DNA from: Thecamonas trahens ATCC 50062 | Taxonomy: Eukaryota > Apusozoa > Apusomonadida > Apusomonadidae | Assembly (NCBI RefSeq): GCF_000142905.1 | Contig: NW_013657636.1 | Span: 197,358 to 255,113 of the forward strand | Length of the DNA stretch: 57,756 nt | Reading direction: 5' to 3' | Shown here: positions 33,266 to 42,629 of the stretch, in pieces | Layout: the number at the start of each line of letters is the position of its first letter | Numbering within the stretch: position 1 is the first letter of the stretch | Position numbers and translations under genes: made by a program | Notes under the pieces: generated by a model | The model's input: only the letters and a program-made list of their open reading frames with translations | Told to the model about the DNA's origin: nothing | Databases searched by the model: none

Positions 33266-33759
33266 CTTGTACGCCACCGAGTGAGGTGTCTTGCCCTTAC
33301 TACCGCCCAGCTCTCTCCCTCTCTCTCTCCCCCATTCCCTCTCTCGGCTCGCGGCCGTCAGTTTCGCCCCTCGGCTTGTCCACACCTGTTGGGCATGCGA
33401 CGAGATCGGCTGGCAGCTGTTCTCTCTCTCTCTCTCACACACACATACATCCACAGAGAGGCATGGGGATAGCTACCGTGGGTGGGATAGCAGCTGGTTT
33501 AGCCAGTGCGCGCCGCGGGGAGGGGGCGCATGATTGCGTAGAGGGGGGGGGAGGGGGGAGGGGGGGGGGGGAGGGGTACATGCGAGAACCGACCGACACA
33601 CAGACCGATTGGTGTTCGCGTCGCTGGGACAGCGTACGGTGGCCGGGGTAGTAAACGCGTGGCTCGGTGGCAGTAAAGCTTGCCACGCGAGAGGGAGCGA
33701 GAGCAAGAGCAGTCGTCGCCCCGCGGTGAGACCAGGGCGAGAGTGTGCGAGCATGCGCA
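33266..33759. other. Gene-free stretch with CT, CA and G runs
   Basis: This gap lies between the A49 start and the 3' end of the calcineurin-B-like gene. It holds a CT microsatellite (about 33421-33437), CACACA and several long G-runs (33541-33576). I recognise no gene on either strand. Confidence 0.5.
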
Positions 33760-34774
33760 TCACTCCTCGTTGGACGAGACAGCGATGACCATTTGCTCGG
33801 TGAGGTCGATGGTCGCGCCCGAGTTGATGGCATGCTCAAACTCTTCGTACGAGATCTTGCCGTCGCCATCCAGATCTGACTCCATGATGGTCTTGTCGAC
33901 GATCTGCTGCAGCTGGATGTCGTTAAGGTTTGTGCCAACCATCATCTTGAGGACCTGGAACAGCTCACCATTCGAGATGAACCCGTCGCCGTCCATGTCG
34001 TAGACCTTAAAGGCAAACTGGAGCTTGCGCGACTCATCGCCGCGCATAGCAAAGAGCGAGAGGCCCGTGATGAACTCTTCAAACGAGACCATCTGGTCGT
34101 TGTCCGTGTCAAAGATGTCCACCACTCTCGAGACCAGCGGATTCATCTGTAGCTCCGGAATGAGCAGGAACTCCTCCTTGGACAGCTGGCCGTCCTCGTT
34201 GGCGTCCAGCCGCTTGAAGCCCTTGGCCAGCAGCCGCAGCTCATCCTCCGTGACTACGCCCATTCCCCCACACCACACCACACCATAGCCACCGCCACAT
34301 GCCATGAGTCACAACACCCATTCTTAGAGTGGTGGTAGGGGAAGGGAAGGTATTCTCCTCCCCTCCCCCTCGGCCCCTCCCCCCTGTCCCGCCCCCCCCA
34401 AGCCGCCACCCGCCGTGCCACCGACCGCGTCCCGCTCTCCCTTCCCCACACCCCAGGCATCCCCCCCTCCTTTTCTCCTCTCTTCCCCCCCTACTACCCC
34501 CCATTGCACCCGCTGCTTCTCCCCCCTCCCCCCCCCCCCCCTCCCCCCCCCTTCTCCCTGTCCCCCCCCGCCAAGGGACTGCCTTCCCCGCACGCGGTCG
34601 CAGCGAACAGTGAAAAAACAACGTTCGTCACCGACGACAGCCACGGCCAACCCGACCCACACGGCCCCTACCCCCCCCCCCCCCCCTACGACGTAAAGGT
34701 CTGTTCGTACAGCTGGTTGTCAGTTGCAACTCCTCCACTTGATGAGAGGTCAGCGTCGAGCTCTCCTGGCCCAT
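33760..34774 (-). CDS. Calcineurin-B-like EF-hand protein with myristoylation-type N-terminus
   Basis: The model is join(34711..34774, 33760..34253) on the minus strand, 185 residues. Exon 1 encodes [20 protein letters not shown], a Gly-2 start suitable for N-myristoylation. The donor is GTACGA, and exon 2 follows GGCGTAG, giving [19 protein letters not shown]. Four EF-hands follow. The loops are near [36 protein letters not shown] and [12 protein letters not shown]; all have acidic residues at positions 1 and 12. [18 protein letters not shown] and [17 protein letters not shown] are the hallmark calcineurin B segments. The N-terminal exon is closer to the neuronal-calcium-sensor/CHP style (EELQ...FT..EL) than to animal CNB. 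It is thus either the regulatory subunit of calcineurin or a CHP-like relative. The intron of 457 bp is rich in C-runs on the plus strand. Confidence 0.88.
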
Positions 34775-35206
34775 ACTGGAGTTATGCGGTAGCCGGTGGC
34801 AGAGCGGTGTCTGTCTCTGGTGCCGGCTTTGGGCCCTCGCCTGGGCTCTGGCCCTGGCTCGGACCGTGGCCCTGGCGCTGGCTCGGCCGGCCTGTTGAAC
34901 GGAGATGGATGAGGATGATGAGGCAAAGAAGAGAACGATGTCATATATTGACCACGCTATCCTCACACACCTGTATTCTGCCGTTCTTCCATCATCATCT
35001 GCCTCTAACCGAGTCCCCGCGGTCCAACCTGTGACCGAGCCTGACCAATGAGCGGTTGTTGTCCCTCGTTCGTTCGCTCGTTCGTTCGCTCGTTCGTTCG
35101 TTCGAGGCCTTTGTTGTCGGTTCGTCCCCCAACATTGGCCTGCCACCGAGCCCATTCGGGTGGCAACTGGCGGGACAGTCACACCACCGCTCCCCATACA
35201 CCAACA
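34775..35206. promoter_or_regulatory. Divergent promoter between CNB-like and Rab1 genes
   Basis: This 432-bp gap separates the two divergent starts. A CGTT/CGCT tetramer repeat (TTCG units) lies at about 35066-35105. No gene was seen. Confidence 0.45.
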
Positions 35207-36581
35207 ATGGCGTCTCAGGAATACGACCTTCTTCGTACGTGCCCAGAGCAAGAACGCACCTTCCTCCCCCTCCTCCGCTCCATTCGCCCCTCCCCTTCCC
35301 TCCGCCCTCCCCCCCCCCCTCCCCCTTCCCTTCTCTTCCTCCCGTACTCTGTTAGCCAGTATGGAAGGCTTGTTCGGGGCGGTGGCGGGGTGGTGGTGAC
35401 TGGCTGGCGTCGCCCCTCCCCCCCCGTCCCCACCAAGCGACGTTCAAAAAAAGCCATGGAAGGGCGCGCCCAAGCACATGCTTCCTACCCCCATACAGAC
35501 TCACCCACAAACCGTACTCCCCCCACACCCCATGGCACAACGGGTATCAAACCCACAGTGAAGGTATGTGCCTCTTCCTCCCTCCCCTCTTCCTCTTTCT
35601 CCCCGGCTTCCCCTCTTGTCCACCCCCACGTGTCGCATGTGAGGAGGTCGTTCTCGATCATCCCCCCCTCCCCTCCCTCCCTCCCTCCCTCCCCCCCCCC
35701 CCCTCCCCCCTTTCCAGTCCCTACCCCCTTTCCCCACCAGACCATCTCCCATCATCCTCACCTCAATTGTATCTCTACCACACTCACTCTCTTCATTCCT
35801 CCCTCTCTCTTCCTTGCAGCTCCTCCTCATCGGTGACTCTGGTGTTGGCAAGTCGTGCCTCCTTGTCCGCTTTGCTGTACGTAACGACCACGAGCCGTTC
35901 TCTCCCTCCCTCCTCTTCCCCCTCCCCCCTTTCTCTCCCGTCCCCACCCTCCTTCCTCTCTCCCTCCTCTCCACTGTGATTGTGTGTGTGTGATTGTGTG
36001 TGTGTGTGTGTGTGTGTGACTCACTTGCGCTGTGTACATTGTGCGGGGGATAGGACGACACCTTCACCGACTCGTACATCTCGACCATCGGGGTCGACTT
36101 TAAGATCCGGACGGTGAACCTGGACGGCAAGGTCATCAAGCTGCAGATCTGGGACACTGCTGGACAGGAGCGGTTCCGGACGATCACATCGTCGTACTAC
36201 CGCGGCGCGCACGGCATCATTGTGGTGTACGACGTGACGGAGCAGGAGTCGTTCAACAACGTCAAGCAGTGGCTGCAGGAGATCGACCGCTACGCCTCCG
36301 ACTCGGTCAACAAGCTCCTCGTCGGCAACAAGAACGACCTGGTGGACAAGAAGGTTGTCGACACGGCCCAGGCCGAGGACTTTGCCAAGCAGCTCGACAT
36401 CCCCTTCCTCGAGACCTCGGCCCGCAACCGGACCAACGTCGAGGAGGCCTTTATGACCATGGCCGCCGAGATCAAGAACCGCATGGCATCGTCGGCGCCC
36501 ATCGGCGAGACTGGTGCGCCCAAGCTCAAGATCAACCCCAAGCCCGCGTCGGGCAAGCAGGGCAAGGGCGGGTGCTGCTGA
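35207..36581 (+). CDS. RAB1: Rab1-type small GTPase, four exons with a 5-nt microexon
   Basis: The model is join(35207..35234, 35559..35563, 35820..35876, 36054..36581), 205 residues, the same length as animal Rab1. Exon 3 encodes [19 protein letters not shown] (P-loop). Exon 4 begins [20 protein letters not shown] (switch I) and has [19 protein letters not shown] (switch II), GNKNDL and ETSARN guanine-binding motifs. It ends in GGCC for double geranylgeranylation. Rab1 directs ER-to-Golgi vesicle traffic. All donors (GTACGT, GTATGT, GTACGT) and acceptors (CACAG, TTGCAG, GGATAG) are good. The 5-nt exon TGAAG is required to keep frame and supplies the Lys before LLLIGDS that nearly all Rab1 proteins have. 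The introns are pyrimidine-rich with C-runs, and intron 3 ends in a (GT)n run (about 35981-36018). Confidence 0.95.
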
Positions 36582-36717
36582 TGCCTCGTCTCTGATTCTC
36601 TGCGATCTCCCCGCCTCCTCTCCATTCTCCTCCTCCCTCTCCAACAACCCCAACCCCCAACCCCTCGTTCCGGACATAAACCACCCGGTTGCACTCGGTC
36701 GCAGCCACGAGCGCCTT

Positions 36718-38067
36718 TCAGATGACGTTGTTCAGCCTCAGCATGGAGAAAAAGATGAGGATCGAGCCCACAACCTTGAAGACGATGTTGAACGGCGAGA
36801 CCTGAGCTGCGCGTTCGTGGGCCGTCGCTCCGATGAACCGCGGGAGAACGAGGGTGACCATCAGCGAGCCGACCCATGAGAGCAGGATCCGCGCCAGCGT
36901 GAGCTCGAGGTACACCCGCGAGAGGTCGTACTCGATGGTGAGATAAAAGTAGATAAAGGCGCGTGCGTTGAGGAAGAACCGGTAACACCACATGTTGACG
37001 ACTGAGAGCTCCGACCACGCGCCACGAAGCGAGACAAGGAACGGCTCGTTGACGTCGGCGCCCGAGTCAAACACCCGCGACGCGCCAGGCACGACCGAGA
37101 GCAGCGCAAAGAGCGGGTAAAAGGTGAACGGGAGCAAGATCTGATCAAGCGAGGTGTAGCCAAAGGCGTTGATACGGTACTGGTCGTTAAAGTACTTCTG
37201 TGCGCAGAACCAGGCGGCGTACGCCACCGAAAGGAGCGCAAACGGGATGACGAGCGAGAGCCACGACCAAAGCTGCGCGCTGATCGTTGGCGCCGCATCG
37301 GCCGGCACGACCCCGCCCAGCAGCAGACTTGCTTCATCGGCGCTGTCTGAACCCTCGTTGACCGAGAACGGGTGGGTGCCAGGCGCCGGCGGCGTGGCGA
37401 GCATGCCACGCCGGGCCGGGGCGATTTCGGCGTCGGCAGTAGCGGCACGGGCACGTGCAGCGTCGGCCGGGTCCGGCACCCGCTTCTCAATGAGTGAGAG
37501 TAGAGCCCCAGCAATGCCGAGAACGTAGACGATGGGCTCGATGGGCTTGCCGACCGGGAGGCGGAAAAGGTGCTCGAGCGGAGCGATGAGGAAGGATGAG
37601 GCGAGCGAGGCGATGACGAGAAAGACAAGGCCAAGCGGCTCCTTGTACAGCATGGTCTCACAGAGATAGTACAAAATGTTGAGGGCTGCGTTGAGGAGGA
37701 GCTTCGGATGAGCAGCGATGGCCGATGGGAGCGAGCCCGGGCCCTGGGCAGGGCAGTTGATGCGGGTGCAGTTGGCCGACGAAGCAGAGCAGTCGACATG
37801 TTTGTGCTCCACATCGATTTCCCGGTAGCAGGGCGTGGTATGGCGGCCATCGTAGACAGCGCCTGTGATGGAAGACGGGAGAAAGAGCTGCGCAGCGCCG
37901 AGGAGAACAGCGATCTGGAGAGCGGTGAAGAGCGTCATGGCCAGCAGCATGCGCCTCCGTGACTTGCCGTGGTTGACACGGATGACACGCTGGCCGAACG
38001 CGTCGCCGACCACAGACATGGCCTGCGTGCCGAGCACAAGCCACAGCGGCGGCAGATGGCCTCCCAT
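36718..38067 (-). CDS. Polytopic membrane protein of unknown function
   Basis: A 449-residue single-exon protein with about nine or ten hydrophobic helices. The clear ones are LFTALQIAVLLGAAQLFL, GLVFLVIASLASSFLIA, IVYVLGIAGALLSLI, LSLVIPFALLSVAYAAWFC, QILLPFTFYPLFALLSVV and VFKVVGSILIFFSML. A Cys-rich loop (CYREIDVEHKHVDC, then CTRINC) lies between helices 2 and 3, so that loop is probably luminal or extracellular and disulphide-bonded. The central loop is long, Ala-rich and acidic. I do not recognise the family; the pattern could fit a drug/metabolite-type or other secondary carrier, but I found no signature. I use the ATG at 38067, because the open frame upstream has only a TTG. It converges on Rab1 with 136 bp between stops. 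Confidence 0.7.
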   Translation of the reverse strand: MGGHLPPLWLVLGTQAMSVVGDAFGQRVIRVNHGKSRRRMLLAMTLFTALQIAVLLGAAQLFLPSSITGAVYDGRHTTPCYREIDVEHKHVDCSASSANCTRINCPAQGPGSLPSAIAAHPKLLLNAALNILYYLCETMLYKEPLGLVFLVIASLASSFLIAPLEHLFRLPVGKPIEPIVYVLGIAGALLSLIEKRVPDPADAARARAATADAEIAPARRGMLATPPAPGTHPFSVNEGSDSADEASLLLGGVVPADAAPTISAQLWSWLSLVIPFALLSVAYAAWFCAQKYFNDQYRINAFGYTSLDQILLPFTFYPLFALLSVVPGASRVFDSGADVNEPFLVSLRGAWSELSVVNMWCYRFFLNARAFIYFYLTIEYDLSRVYLELTLARILLSWVGSLMVTLVLPRFIGATAHERAAQVSPFNIVFKVVGSILIFFSMLRLNNVI

Positions 38068-38363
38068 ATCGTTCCTTGCCAAGTCAAGTTCTTGTCGCTT
38101 GTCGCGTTGCTCACACTCGTCCTCCAAGGGATACTCTGGTCTGCTCTGCTCTACTCAAAGTGGTGGTGGAGGCGGAGAGGCTGACGTGGAGCCGCCATCC
38201 GCCATCCGCCGCTGCCCATCGCTTTCCGCCCTGTTGACGCCGATTGCGGCTAGACGCGAGGGCGCGAGTGAGCGAAAGAAGGACACCGATGGTGGGACGT
38301 TCTCCATGCATGGTAGCCGGGCGTACGTGGAGAAGCTTGATCGGTCGAGCCTTTAATCGTTCG

Positions 38364-38536
38364 ATCCTGCATTAATCGCTCTGTTCGCATAATCGTTCAA
38401 TCCTGCATTGTTCGCATAATCGTTCAATCCTGCATTGTTCGCATAATCGTTCAATCCTGCATTGTTCGCATAATCGTTCAATCCTGCATTGTTCGCTTAA
38501 TCGTTCAATCCTGCATTGTTCGCTTAATCGTTCAAT
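38364..38536. repeat. 27-bp tandem repeat, about six copies
   Basis: The unit TTCAATCCTGCATTGTTCGC plus ATAATCG recurs at exactly 27 bp. The block starts with a divergent copy and ends with copies having GCTTAATCG in place of GCATAATCG. It is AT-richer than everything around it. No protein is predicted. It sits between the polytopic membrane gene and the fibrillarin pair. Confidence 0.93.
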
Positions 38537-39270
38537 TCATGGCGCAATGATTCGTTTCCTCACATGGAAATATTGGGACATTGGCACTGTCGCCGTCAGA
38601 CGGAACGAGGAAACGCCATCTGTCGGCCACACAGCACTCGAGCCTCTATCATGGTGTACTCGCAGGGCGGTTCTTACGGTAGGTAGCAGAGGAGCAGAGT
38701 CAGAGAGATGGGATACACCCATGTCCCGGCTATGCGCATGTGGGGGGAAGCGGGGGGGCGGGCTGTCTGTAGGGGGAGGGGCGGCTGCCTTTGCTGCGGG
38801 GCACCACTGTTCGCCATCCAACCGAGATGGGAATGGCCGACGACCAGCCGGTGGGTGAAGGCGATAAGGAAGAGGCTGGGACAGGCGAAAGCCTTGACCA
38901 AAATCTCTGAAAGTAGCTAGGGATGTTGTCCATGGAAGGAACCAGTAGTGGTTGTGAGAGCAAGTCGCTGCATGGGTTATCCATGATGGTAGCCCCGGTA
39001 GTGGGGAAGGGGGGTAAGACTGCCCCACTTGGCCCGCACCATCCATTGGCCATTGGCATTATTTTTGTCTGCACAGTATGCGGCATGATGACTGGGAAGG
39101 GAGGGGGGGGAGGGAGGGAGGAGGGGAGGAAGAAGGGCATGGCCTTGCGTGTGGGTATATATATGTATGTATGCATATGTATGTGTGGGGTGGCAGGTAT
39201 GACTCACTGAGCGTGTTCATGCTCTCTCTCTCTCTCTCTCTTGCGGTGACTGGTGCTGGGCGGAGAATAG
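38537..39270. other. Region 5' of fibrillarin A, no clear exon
   Basis: Of this 734 bp I can assign nothing firmly. It should contain the promoter and first exon of fibrillarin A, since the acceptor at 39270 needs an upstream exon ending in phase 1. I could not pick that exon with confidence. It also has a G-run (about 39103-39123) and a CT microsatellite (about 39224-39241) just before the acceptor. Confidence 0.4.
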
Positions 39271-40220
39271 GCGGGCGCAGTGGCGGCTACGGTGGTGGCG
39301 TGCAGAAGGCCAAGTCGCGGTTCGGCGGCGGTCGTGGCGGCGGTCGCGGTGGGCGCGGTGGGTTCGGCGGTCGTGGCCGCGGTCGTGGCGGTGGGCGCGG
39401 TGGGTTCGGCGGTCGTGGCCGTGGGCGCGGCGGCGGGCGCGGGCGCGGGCGTGGCCGCGGGCGTGGCGGTGGTCGCGGCGGTGGCCGCGGCGGAGCCCGC
39501 GGCGGATCCAAGGTGTACGTGGAGCCGCACCGGCACAAGGGCGTCTTCATCGCGCGTGGCGGCAAGGAAGACATGCTTGTGACCAAGAACCTTGTGCCTG
39601 GCGAGGAGGTGTACGGTGAGAAGCGGATTTCGATCGAGGACGCCGAGGGCGCCAAGACCGAGTACCGCGTGTGGAACCCGTTCCGCTCCAAGATCGCTTC
39701 GGCCATTCTCTGCGGTGTCGAGAACACGTGGATCCACCCCGGCGACAAGGTGCTGTACCTGGGCGCCGCCTCGGGCACCACCGTCTCGCACGTCGCTGAC
39801 GTTGTCGGGCATGAGGGCTGCGTCTACGCCGTCGAGTTCTCGCAGCGCTCCGGCCGTGACCTCCTCGAGATGGCCAAGAAGCGGACCAACGTTATCCCCA
39901 TCATTGCCGATGCTCGCCACCCGCAGAAGTACCGCATGCTCGTGGGCATGGTCGACACCATCTTTGCCGATGTCGCTCAGCCCGACCAGGCGCGTATTGT
40001 CACCATCAACGCCCAGTACTTCCTCAAGAACGGCGGCCACTACATGATCTCCATCAAGGCCAACTGCGTCGACTCGACCGCCGCGCCCGAGGCCGTCTTC
40101 GCCTCGGAGGTCTCCAAGCTCAAGGAGGCCAAGCTCAAGCCGCGTGAGCAGATCCCGCTCGAGCCCTACGAGCGCGACCACGCTGTTGTCGTCGGTACCT
40201 ACCGCCCCAAGATGGTTTAA
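39271..40220 (+). CDS. FBL: Fibrillarin A, 2'-O-methyltransferase (5' exon missing)
   Basis: From the acceptor GAATAG the frame runs to a stop at 40220 (316 codons). It has a Gly/Arg-rich (GAR) domain of RGG and RGRG repeats, then the methyltransferase domain: [35 protein letters not shown] (S-adenosyl-methionine site), [61 protein letters not shown] and [16 protein letters not shown]. All are highly conserved in fibrillarin. It is the catalytic subunit of box C/D snoRNPs in the nucleolus. The upstream exon is not identified. A second, diverged copy follows directly (fibrillarin B). Confidence 0.95.
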
Positions 40221-40565
40221 CTTGACCGTGCACTCTCTCATCTCAACAAAAGAAGTAGTAATCGCCCTTTCCCTCCCCCTCAAACACACTACGCCGGCCC
40301 AATATGTGTCCGCGTCCCTGACGACGTCGGCCATACCACCGATACCCCGGACGTAGACCACTCTGCTAGGTGTGAAGAGGTCGACAACATCGTCCTTCTT
40401 GACACATACTTGAATCGCCATTTCCTTCCTTGTCTGGCAGGGGGCCGGCACAACGCGGCGGGTCCGGCACAATACCCCATTGCAGAGCGGGCCACTTGTC
40501 ACCGAATACGACCATCTGCAGGCGCTACAGGCAAGAAACCCACACTAGCAAGCAATTTGTCTTCC

Positions 40566-42017
40566 ATGGATCCAGAAGTAGAGGAGGCCGCACGCATTCT
40601 TGCTGCCCTTCACCTTGGACAAGAAGCAGTCGAGGATGGCAGTGACTCGAAGCGGGCCGTAGAAGATTCGGCCGACAGAAAGCAAGCGGTACGGACGGAA
40701 GGGAGGGGGAAGGGAAGGGAGGGGAGGGGGTAGGGAGGCACGGTCATGGGAATGGATCAATGGGCATGCATCCACGTTCTAGGATCCACTTACTTGAACT
40801 CGATCTGTCTTGATCTCTCTCTCTGCGTCTGTATGTGTTTGTGATCGATGGCCACCTGTGGGATTTGGGTTTGCGATTGAACTTGTGCTTGTTCTTCTGC
40901 TTGTGCTTGTGCTTGTGCTTGTGCTGGCGATGCCGATGCCGATGGCGATGAACGTGGATTGCTTGTGTACTCTCTCACACCGCGGTGGCCTCAGAAGACC
41001 GATCAGGAGTTCGGCGGCGGTCGTGGCGGCGGGTTCGGCTGGCGTGGTCGTGGGCGTGGGCGCGGACGCGGGCGTGGCGGGTTTAGCCGTGGCGGCGGGT
41101 TCGGCTGGCGTGGTCGTGGGCGTGGGCGCGGACGCGGGCGTGGAGGGTTTAGCCGCGGCAGCGGGTTTGGCTGGCGTGGTCGTGGGCGCGGCGGCGGGCG
41201 CGGGCGCGGGCGTGGCGGGTTTGGCCGTGGTGGCGGCCGAGGCGGTGGGCGCGGCGGCGCGCACAGCGGATTCCACAGAAAGCACAAGGAGCTTGTGGTG
41301 CCGCACCGGCTCGACGGCTTCTTCATTGCGCACGGCAAGGACGACAATCTTGCGACCAAGAGCCTCGTGCCTGGCGAGGAGGTGTACGGCGAGAGGCGGA
41401 TCTTGATCGAGGACGCCGAGGGCGCCAAGACCGAGTACCGCGTGTGGAACCCGTTCCGCTCCAAGATCGCTTCGGCCATTTTTTGCGGTGTCGAGAACAC
41501 GTGGATCCAGCCTGGCGACAAGGTGCTGTACCTGGGCGCCGCCTCGGGCACCAACGTCTCGCACATCGCTGACGTTGTCGGGCATGAGGGCTGCGTCTAC
41601 GCCGTCGAGTTCTCGCAGAGCTCTGGCGACGAGCTCACCGAGATGGCTACAAAGTGGACCAACGTCATTCCCGTCATCAGCGACGCTCGCCACCCACTCC
41701 AGTACCGCATGCTCGTGGGCATGGTTGACACTATCGTTGCCGATCTCGACCAGCCCGACCAGGCGCGTATTGTCACCATCAACGCCCAGTACTTCCTCAA
41801 GAGCGGTGGTCACTACATGGTCGTCATCAATGCCGACTGCATCGACACGACCATCCCCCCCGATGCTGTCTTTGCCTCGGAGATCTCCAAGCTCAAGGAG
41901 GCGAACCTCAAGCCGCGCGAGATGGTCCAGCTTGAGCCCTACAAGCGCAACCATGCGGTTGTCGTCGGTTCGCACCACATCAAGGAGGAACCTTCTTGCC
42001 CATCAAGCACACAGTGA
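40566..42017 (+). CDS. Fibrillarin B, diverged tandem paralogue
   Basis: A likely model is join(40566..40688, 40995..42017), 381 residues. The exon at 40566 ([20 protein letters not shown]) ends in phase 0 at GTACGG; the next exon follows GGCCTCAG and begins [13 protein letters not shown]. The GAR domain is built from a repeated [18 protein letters not shown] unit (about 66 bp). The methyltransferase domain keeps [34 protein letters not shown] context and QPDQARIV. Several positions invariant in fibrillarin A have changed: ISIKANC is now VVINADC and FADVAQ is now VADLDQ. The C-terminus after VVVGSHH is unrelated to RPKMV. Whether it still methylates RNA is open. The 5' exon assignment is inferred from phase and splice sites only. 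Confidence 0.75.
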
Positions 42018-42093
42018 TCGGATAGTCCGCAGCCGGTGGCATACGGATGCAACGGAAAGGATAGTGTGGGTAGGGGGTGATCATTGAGTTTAT

Positions 42094-42442
42094 TGAGCCG
42101 GATCCCTTCGCGCCAGTGTTTGCCGAGCCAGTACTCATCGAGCCGCCCATTGAGCCGCCCATCGAGCCGCCCATTGAGCCGCCCATCGAGCCGCCCATCG
42201 AGCCGGATCCCTTCGCGCCAGTGTTTGCCGAGCCAGTACTCATCGAGCCGCCCATCGAGCCGGATCCCTTCGCGCCAGTGTTTGCCGAGCCAGTACTCAT
42301 CGAGCCGCCCATTGAGCCGCCCATTGAGCCGCCCATCGAGCCGGATCCCTTCGCGCCAGTGTTTGCCGAGCCAGTACTCATCGAGCCGCCCATCGAGCCG
42401 GATCCCTTCGCGCCAGTGTTTGCCGAGCCAGTGCCCAGCGAA
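42094..42442. repeat. Compound minisatellite: five 45-bp units with 12-bp spacers
   Basis: A 45-bp unit beginning GAGCCGGATCCCTTCGCGCC and ending GAGCCAGTACTCATC occurs five times. Runs of a 12-bp unit GAGCCGCCCATC/T separate the copies in 5, 1, 3 and 1 copies. Both strands read open in several frames, giving EPPIEPP-type or GSMGGSM-type peptides. It lies between the fibrillarin B stop and the next gene. Confidence 0.92.
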
Positions 42443-42629
42443 CCAGTTTTCATCAAGGCAGTGCCTGTCCCTGGTAACCCCCCTCCCCCCCCCCCCCCCC
42501 CCCCCGGCCTGCCCAGCCACCGCCAACCGTCCCTCTCTCACCCCACGGCAGGCACTTGTCGCCGACTGCAAGCTGCCGCTCCCCTTCCCCCTCTGCAAGC
42601 AAGAGTGCGAGACTACAGAGGCACCAACC

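Noticed and set aside
38364-38536. CRISPR-like array
   Set aside because: The 27-bp units are contiguous copies without unique spacers, and this is a eukaryotic nuclear sequence. The 32-bp array at 8384-8821 fails for the same reason.
39204-40502. Long minus-strand open frame of about 430 residues over fibrillarin A (and a similar one at 40779-41978 over fibrillarin B)
   Set aside because: They are antisense shadows of the fibrillarin genes in GC-rich DNA, where stops are rare. The sense strand is strongly conserved.
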